Assembly (NCBI GenBank): GCA_937875645.1
Contig: CALLXO010000023.1
Span: forward strand, 1-9,015
Direction of reading: 5' to 3'
Length of the DNA stretch: 9,015 nucleotides
Source of the DNA: an uncultured Clostridia bacterium
Lineage (GTDB): Bacteria > Bacillota > Clostridia > Christensenellales > CAG-314
Both the position numbers and the translations under genes were made by a program. The notes below the pieces were generated by a model that did not search any database, was not told the origin of the DNA, and was given only the letters and a program-made list of their open reading frames with translations. Positions 4,382 through 9,015 of this stretch are shown here, in pieces (the first letter of the stretch is position 1; every line of letters starts with the position of its first letter).

Positions 4382-6967
4382 ATGAATATTAATAATCTTA
4401 CACAAAAATCAATTCAGGTAATAAACAATGCACAAAACAAAGCGACAGAATACGGCAACTCAACTCTTGACGAAGAGCATCTTTTGTATGCTCTTCTTTT
4501 TGATGAGGAAAGTTTAATAAAAAGACTAATCAGCCAAATGGAGATAAACACAGATACTTTTTTGGATGCTGCAACTAAATTGGTAGAAAATCTTCCCCGA
4601 ATGAGCGGCGGCACTCAGCTTTATATAAGCAACGACTTAAACAACGCTCTTGTAGAGGCGGAAAAAGCCGCAAAGCAAATGCAGGACGAATTTGTATCTG
4701 TGGAGCATCTTTTTTTGGGACTTCTTGTTAAACCCAACGCCGCAATAAAAAAGCTGTTTTCTGACTACGGAGTGACAAAAGACGGCTTTTTGACGGCACT
4801 CAATAAAATACGTGGCAATGTAAGAATCACCAACGACAACCCCGAAGTTACTTACGATGTGCTAAATAAATACGGCACTGACTTAGTGGCTTTAGCAAAA
4901 AAGCAAAAACTTGACCCTGTTATTGGCCGCGAAAACGAAATTAGAAACGTTATTATGATACTTAGCAGAAAAACCAAAAATAATCCCGTTTTGATAGGTG
5001 AGGCAGGGGTAGGTAAAACAGCCATAGCGGAAGGTTTGGCGCAAAGGATAATGCGAGGGGATGTCCCCAGTAGTATTAAAGACAGGATAATATTTAGTCT
5101 TGATATGGGCGCATTGGTTGCAGGCGCAAAATACAGAGGAGAATTTGAAGAAAGACTAAAAGCCGTTTTAAATGAAATAAAAAAGAGTCAAGGGAAAATT
5201 ATTCTTTTTATTGACGAGTTGCATTTAATAGTAGGTGCAGGCAAAACTGACGGAGCAATGGACGCAAGCAACATTCTTAAACCTATGCTTGCCCGAGGTG
5301 AATTGCATTGCATAGGTGCAACCACTTTAAACGAATATCGAGAGTACATCGAAAAAGACTCGGCGCTTGAGCGCAGATTTCAGCCTGTTATGGTGGACGA
5401 ACCTTCTGTTGAAGACACAATCAGCATTTTGAGAGGACTAAAAGAGCGTTATGAAGTTTTTCACGGCGTAAAAATCACAGACGCCGCATTAATTGCCGCT
5501 GCTACTCTGTCCAACCGTTATATAAGTGACAGGTTTTTGCCGGACAAAGCCATTGACTTGGTGGACGAAGCGTGTGCTCTCATCAAAACCGAGATGGACA
5601 GCATGCCCTCTGATATGGACGACATAAGCCGCAAAATTATGCAGTTGGAAATTGAGGAAGCCGCTCTAAAAAAGGAGACGGACAAGTTGAGTATTGCGCA
5701 TTTAGCAGAAATTCAAAAGGAACTTAGCGAGTGCCGTGACAGTTATAATATAATGAAATCGCAATGGTTAGCCGAAAAGCAGTCTATAGGTGCTGTGCAA
5801 AAACTTCGTGAGGAAATTGAAACTATTAATATTGAAATTGAAAACGCAGAACGTGAATACAATCTTGATAAAGCGGCGGAGCTGAAATACGGCAAGCGAC
5901 CTACCTTGCTTAAACAGTTAGAAGTAGCCGAAAAGGAAGCAAACAACAATAATAATTTACTTCGTGACCGTGTTACACAAGAGGAAATAGCAAAAATCAT
6001 CAACCGCTGGACAGGTATCCCCGTCAGCAAGCTTATGGAGGGGGAAAGGGAAAAACTATTAAATTTAGAAGATATTTTACACAAGCGTGTTATCGGTCAA
6101 GACAAGGCAGTCAGCACAGTTTCCGAAGCAATTATAAGGAGCAGAGCAGGCATAAGTGACCCCAACAAGCCCATTGGTAGCTTTATGTTTTTAGGTCCGA
6201 CAGGACTAGGTAAAACAGAGCTGGCAAAAACTCTTGCGGGTACTCTTTTTGATGACGAAAAAAACCTTATCCGCATAGATATGAGCGAATATATGGAAAA
6301 ATTTGCCGTATCAAGACTTATAGGCGCACCTCCGGGATATGTTGGATATGACGAAGGAGGACAATTGACGGAAGCGGTAAGGCGCAAGCCGTATAATGTG
6401 GTGCTGTTTGACGAAATTGAAAAAGCGCATCCCGAAGTATTTAATATTTTGCTTCAGGTGTTAGACGACGGGCGGATAACGGACAGTCAAGGTCGCACGG
6501 TGGACTTTAAAAATACTATCATTATAATGACCAGTAACATTGGCAGCAATATCATTATTGAAAACAACGTAAACGGCGAAATTACTCCGCAGGCAATTGA
6601 GCAAGTAAATGCGATGCTTAAACAGCAATTTCGCCCTGAGTTTTTAAACCGCTTAGACGAAATAGTATTCTATAAACCGCTCAATAAAAATGAGATAGCC
6701 AAAATTGTTGATATTATGATAGAGTCTTTAAACAGTCGCTTGGCTCAGCAAAACTTATCGGTAACGGTAACAGAAGAGGCAAAACAGTTTATCATAGACA
6801 ACGGTTTTGATCCAATTTATGGCGCGCGTCCCTTAAAACGCTTTATTCAGCATACTGTCGAAACACTTATTGCTAAAAAGATTGTGGCGGACAAAATTGT
6901 GCCTAACAGTAATATAATTGTCGATAAAGTGTATTCGGAGTTAATGATAATGCAGGAAAAAAACTAA
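4382..6967 (+). CDS. clpB: ATP-dependent disaggregase ClpB (Hsp100)
   Basis: This full-length 861-residue ClpB (E. coli ClpB is 857) is a hexameric AAA+ chaperone that threads proteins out of aggregates together with DnaK. The N-domain (1-145) carries both Clp repeats. AAA1 has Walker A GEAGVGKT (206-213, Lys212), pore loop Lys250-Tyr251, Walker B Asp278-Glu279 and arginine fingers Arg331-Arg332. The coiled-coil M-domain spans about 405-530 and includes the KAAELKYGK region that marks ClpB rather than ClpC, ClpE or ClpA. AAA2 has Walker A GPTGLGKT (605-612, Lys611), pore loop GYVG with Tyr653, Walker B Asp677-Glu678, the FLNRLDE arginine finger and the sensor-2 GARPLKR (814-820). No ClpP-binding IGF/LGF loop is seen, as expected. 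Start: ATG with AGGTGA 3 nt upstream (spacing 6 from AGG). It follows the RHH gene by 46 bp and has no obvious promoter of its own. Confidence 0.97.
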   Translation: MNINNLTQKSIQVINNAQNKATEYGNSTLDEEHLLYALLFDEESLIKRLISQMEINTDTFLDAATKLVENLPRMSGGTQLYISNDLNNALVEAEKAAKQMQDEFVSVEHLFLGLLVKPNAAIKKLFSDYGVTKDGFLTALNKIRGNVRITNDNPEVTYDVLNKYGTDLVALAKKQKLDPVIGRENEIRNVIMILSRKTKNNPVLIGEAGVGKTAIAEGLAQRIMRGDVPSSIKDRIIFSLDMGALVAGAKYRGEFEERLKAVLNEIKKSQGKIILFIDELHLIVGAGKTDGAMDASNILKPMLARGELHCIGATTLNEYREYIEKDSALERRFQPVMVDEPSVEDTISILRGLKERYEVFHGVKITDAALIAAATLSNRYISDRFLPDKAIDLVDEACALIKTEMDSMPSDMDDISRKIMQLEIEEAALKKETDKLSIAHLAEIQKELSECRDSYNIMKSQWLAEKQSIGAVQKLREEIETINIEIENAEREYNLDKAAELKYGKRPTLLKQLEVAEKEANNNNNLLRDRVTQEEIAKIINRWTGIPVSKLMEGEREKLLNLEDILHKRVIGQDKAVSTVSEAIIRSRAGISDPNKPIGSFMFLGPTGLGKTELAKTLAGTLFDDEKNLIRIDMSEYMEKFAVSRLIGAPPGYVGYDEGGQLTEAVRRKPYNVVLFDEIEKAHPEVFNILLQVLDDGRITDSQGRTVDFKNTIIIMTSNIGSNIIIENNVNGEITPQAIEQVNAMLKQQFRPEFLNRLDEIVFYKPLNKNEIAKIVDIMIESLNSRLAQQNLSVTVTEEAKQFIIDNGFDPIYGARPLKRFIQHTVETLIAKKIVADKIVPNSNIIVDKVYSELMIMQEKN

Positions 6968-7037
6968 AGTATTTTTTAATAATAGTAAGTAAATCAAATT
7001 TTATACAATACAGAAACTATATCAACATTACTTACCT

Positions 7038-7058
7038 TCAGCGTATTCTGTTTTTCAT
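7038..7058 (-). other. Six-codon frame with a good ribosome binding site (minus strand)
   Basis: On the minus strand AAGGAG (complement of 7065-7070) lies 6 nt before an ATG that opens MKNRIR and then TGA. The Shine-Dalgarno directly follows the hairpin at 7071-7108. It could be a leader peptide or the surviving 5' end of a decayed gene. No continuation is seen in any frame toward clpB. Confidence 0.25.
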
Positions 7059-7070
7059 AACTTTCTCCTT

Positions 7071-7108
7071 AAAACCGCTCTTATTACTTTTGTAACATGG
7101 GCGGTTTT
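7071..7108 (+). terminator. Probable terminator hairpin after clpB
   Basis: AAAACCGC (7071-7078) pairs with GCGGTTTT (7101-7108). An inner stem TTAC/GTAA (7084-7087 with 7092-7095) closes a TTTT loop, the two stems being separated by a 5-nt internal loop on each side. The T run merging into the right arm and TATATTT beyond it suit a plus-strand terminator 104 nt after clpB. The hairpin is symmetric enough to work on the other strand too. Confidence 0.5.
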
Positions 7109-7248
7109 ATATTTCCTTAGATATTTTTTATAAAATGCAAAATAATAACAATATTAGCTTGTAAACTTCCGCAGCAAAAAGCCTTAAAAGCATGCGTTTA
7201 ATTGTGCTGAGCACTTTTCCGGTAGCGTGGGCGCATAAAGCTTTACGC

Positions 7249-7277
7249 TTGCTATTTGCCTAAAATAATGCTAAAAT
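7249..7277 (+). promoter_or_regulatory. Candidate promoter of the flavoprotein operon with overlapping inverted repeat
   Basis: TTGCTA (7249-7254) and TAAAAT (7272-7277) are 17 bp apart, each with one or two mismatches to consensus. The -10 lies inside an inverted repeat ATGCTA-AAA-TAGCAT (7268-7282), a placement typical of a repressor operator. The start codon is 36 bp past the -10. Confidence 0.45.
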
Positions 7278-7313
7278 AGCATCAAATATTTTAATCAAAA
7301 TGAGAGGGGCATT

Positions 7314-8735
7314 ATGGTGAAAATTATTATTATCGGTGCAGGCGTTGTCGGCAGTTCGGTCGCTCGGGAGCTGTCCCGATATAAAGCTGATATTACTGTT
7401 TTAGAAAAATGTTTTGACGTGTCGGAAGGAACAAGCAAGGCAAATTCGGGCATTGTCCATGCCGGTCATGATGCTGCAAATGGCACATTAAAGGCAAAAT
7501 TCAACTGTTTAGGCAATGCAATGTTTGACAAATTGTCTGAGGAATTGGATTTTCCTTTTAAACGCAACGGCGCATTTGTTTTGTGTTTTGATAGTCAATG
7601 CAAAGAGGAAATCTACAATCTTTACCAAAACGGCATTAAAAACGGCGTAAAAGATTTACAAATTTTAGACGGGGAAAGCGCCCGCAAAATTGAACCAAAC
7701 TTGAGTCCTGATGCCATTTATGCATTATTTGCTCCCAGCAGCGGTATTGTCAGTCCCTATGAGATGACGCTTGCATATGCTCAAAATGCTCATAAAAACG
7801 GCGTAAAATTTTTTATGGGTATCCAAGCAGTAGACATTGTGCAAAGGCAAAAAGATTTTGAAATAATATGCAATAATGGCGAAAGACATACAGCAGATAT
7901 CATTATAAATTGTGCTGGTTTATTTGCAGACGAAATAAACAACATAATTAACGAAAAAAAATTTGAAATAACAGCGAGACGGGGCGAATATGTGCTTATG
8001 GACAAGGTATGTAAAGGACTTATTCACTCAACCATATTTCAGCTTCCCACAAAAATGGGCAAAGGGGTACTTGTCACTCCCACAACTCACGGAAATATTC
8101 TTGTTGGTCCTACTGCTTACGATATAGAGGACAAATCTGATGTTGATACGACACCGCAAGGATTGTCGGAGGTTTATCACAAAGGCAAAATTTCCGTTCC
8201 TGTACTTAACAAACGTTACATCATAACCCAATTTAGCGGCAATCGCGCGCGAGAGACAAGCGAAAGAGATTTTATTATAGGTTGGGCAAAAGAAGGATTT
8301 TATAATATTGCAGGCATCGATAGCCCGGGTCTTTCCGCCGCCCCCGCAATTGCTGTTTATGCAGCGGAACAAATTTCAAAGGAATATGCGCTTAGTATTA
8401 ATAAGTCTTTTGATCCAATTCGCAAGGACATTCCTCATTTAAACGAGATGAAGGAAGAAGAACGTGCCGCATTAATAGCAAAAAATCCATTGTACGCAAA
8501 AATTGTCTGCCGATGCGAAAATGTCAGCGAGGGTGAAATTGTTGACAGTATACGCACTCCCTTAGGGGCAAAAGACCTTGACGGTGTAAAAAGGCGCACA
8601 AGGGCGGGTATGGGCAGGTGTCAAAGCGGCTTTTGCTCACCGCGCGTTGCTGAGATACTGAGCCGAGAGCTTAATATTCCTTTGACGGAAATTACAAAAG
8701 ATAGCAAAAAAAGCACTTTACTAATAGGGGGATAG
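7314..8735 (+). CDS. FAD-dependent oxidoreductase with C-terminal BFD-like [2Fe-2S] domain, probable glycerol-3-phosphate dehydrogenase type
   Basis: The 473-residue flavoprotein belongs to the DAO/GlpA-LhgO superfamily. The N-terminal FAD motif G8-A-G-V-V-G13 is followed by the family's acidic Glu31, and NSGIVHAGH (45-52) is typical of GlpA/LhgO-like enzymes. The C-terminal 75 residues form a BFD-like iron-sulfur domain with Cys399-x-Cys401-x34-Cys436-x4-Cys441, as in GlpA-type anaerobic glycerol-3-phosphate dehydrogenases. The likely reaction is oxidation of glycerol 3-phosphate to dihydroxyacetone phosphate with electrons passed to the partner flavoprotein. That is inferred from family and neighbour; L-2-hydroxyglutarate or another 2-hydroxy acid is the alternative. 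The start at 7314 has GAGAGGGG 4 nt upstream; the next codon is GTG but is a worse choice. The downstream gene begins 3 bp after the stop. Confidence 0.85.
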   Translation: MVKIIIIGAGVVGSSVARELSRYKADITVLEKCFDVSEGTSKANSGIVHAGHDAANGTLKAKFNCLGNAMFDKLSEELDFPFKRNGAFVLCFDSQCKEEIYNLYQNGIKNGVKDLQILDGESARKIEPNLSPDAIYALFAPSSGIVSPYEMTLAYAQNAHKNGVKFFMGIQAVDIVQRQKDFEIICNNGERHTADIIINCAGLFADEINNIINEKKFEITARRGEYVLMDKVCKGLIHSTIFQLPTKMGKGVLVTPTTHGNILVGPTAYDIEDKSDVDTTPQGLSEVYHKGKISVPVLNKRYIITQFSGNRARETSERDFIIGWAKEGFYNIAGIDSPGLSAAPAIAVYAAEQISKEYALSINKSFDPIRKDIPHLNEMKEEERAALIAKNPLYAKIVCRCENVSEGEIVDSIRTPLGAKDLDGVKRRTRAGMGRCQSGFCSPRVAEILSRELNIPLTEITKDSKKSTLLIGG

Positions 8736-8738
8736 AAA

Positions 8739-9015
8739 ATGACACTTAACAAGCAGCTTGTCATTGTAGGCGGAGGTCCGGCTGGACTTGCCGCTGCCAT
8801 TGCTGCAAAAAACGGCGGCGTGTCTGATATTATTATTCTCGAAAGGGAGGATTATCTCGGCGGCATACTAAACCAATGTATTCACAACGGTTTTGGTTTG
8901 CATACCTTTAAGGAGGAACTGACAGGTCCTGAATATGCCCAAAGGTTTATTGATAAGGTAACAACGGGAAATATAGAATATAAATTAGGCGCAACTGTGT
9001 TAAGTGTGACCAAAG
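8739..9015 (+). CDS. FAD/NAD(P)-dependent oxidoreductase, N-terminal fragment (3' end outside window)
   Basis: The first 92 codons of a pyridine-nucleotide-disulfide-reductase-like flavoprotein are present; the rest runs off the window. GGGPAG (residues 11-16) is the FAD-binding turn, and Glu36 (ILERE) binds the ribose. [16 protein letters not shown] (about 40-55), with its conserved CIHNGFG, is the signature of the oxidoreductase that accompanies GlpA-like proteins carrying BFD domains. In Bacillota and Thermotogae, from memory, this gene is commonly followed by a DUF1667 gene and lies near glpK, so those are expected just beyond the window. The ribosome binding site AGGGGGA (8726-8732) is embedded in the last codons of the upstream gene, giving tight coupling. 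The likely role is to pass electrons from the partner subunit to NAD(P) or another carrier; this is inferred. Confidence 0.85.
   Translation, partial: MTLNKQLVIVGGGPAGLAAAIAAKNGGVSDIIILEREDYLGGILNQCIHNGFGLHTFKEELTGPEYAQRFIDKVTTGNIEYKLGATVLSVTK

Larger units (their letters stand above)
6968..7313. other. 346-bp gene-free region between clpB and the flavoprotein operon
   Basis: No plus-strand gene can be supported here. From left to right it holds an 8-bp inverted repeat (GTAAGTAA 6985-6992 with TTACTTAC 7028-7035), a minus-strand Shine-Dalgarno plus six-codon frame (7038-7070), a hairpin at 7071-7108, very AT-rich sequence to about 7165, a patch of about 47% GC by hand count (7168-7260), and then the promoter and ribosome binding site of the next gene. 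Confidence 0.7.

Noticed and set aside
5743..6387. Minus-strand open frames of 113 and 96 codons inside clpB
   Set aside because: They are antisense to highly conserved ClpB coding sequence, have no ribosome binding sites, and show shadow-like Ser/Leu/Ile-rich composition.
4382..6967. ClpC or ClpE as an alternative to ClpB
   Set aside because: The long M-domain with the KAAELKYGK region, the missing ClpP-binding loop and the missing UVR motif all fit ClpB.
7192..7263. 23-codon plus-strand frame MRLIVLSTFPVAWAHKALRL... before the flavoprotein gene
   Set aside because: It resembles a leader peptide at first sight, but there is no Shine-Dalgarno sequence and it lies mostly upstream of the predicted promoter.
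7790..8372. Minus-strand open frames of 71 and 114 codons inside the flavoprotein gene
   Set aside because: They are antisense to a well-supported gene and have no ribosome binding site or recognisable domain.

Overview
The window looks like chromosomal DNA of an AT-rich Gram-positive-type bacterium, most likely an uncultured member of the Bacillota (Clostridia-like). The grounds are strong AGGAGG-type ribosome binding sites, near-perfect TTGACA/TATAAT promoters, a polA-coaE gene order, and the protein families present. I cannot place it to genus. There is no sign of a phage, plasmid, IS element, CRISPR array or rRNA/tRNA gene.

Layout. 1-1289 (+): the 3' end of DNA polymerase I overlaps coaE (dephospho-CoA kinase), followed closely by a small unrecognised charged protein; this looks like one transcription unit. 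1399-1816 (+): a strong promoter drives a small zinc-ribbon/membrane protein gene that has been split by a 68-bp insertion carrying a 31-bp direct repeat. 1853-2507 (-): an OsmC-family thiol-peroxidase-like gene, downstream of which lie a degenerate repeat cluster, a possible remnant of a gene tail and a strong hairpin terminator. 2598-3469 (+): a short-chain dehydrogenase transcribed divergently from the osmC-like gene. 3646-6967 (+): a ribbon-helix-helix-type protein of unknown function followed 46 bp later by a full-length clpB disaggregase, probably one operon. 6968-7313: a 346-bp gene-free region with a hairpin, a more GC-rich patch and the promoter of the next operon. 7314-9015 (+): two flavoprotein genes 3 bp apart, the second cut by the window edge, resembling the anaerobic glycerol-3-phosphate-oxidising cluster of Bacillota and Thermotogae.

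Most of the genes are housekeeping or widespread metabolic functions. The points most worth a second look are the RHH gene coupled to clpB in place of recognisable CIRCE or CtsR sites, and the repeat-flanked insertion that breaks the zinc-ribbon gene and whose exact removal would restore it. I found no convincing novel multi-gene system.
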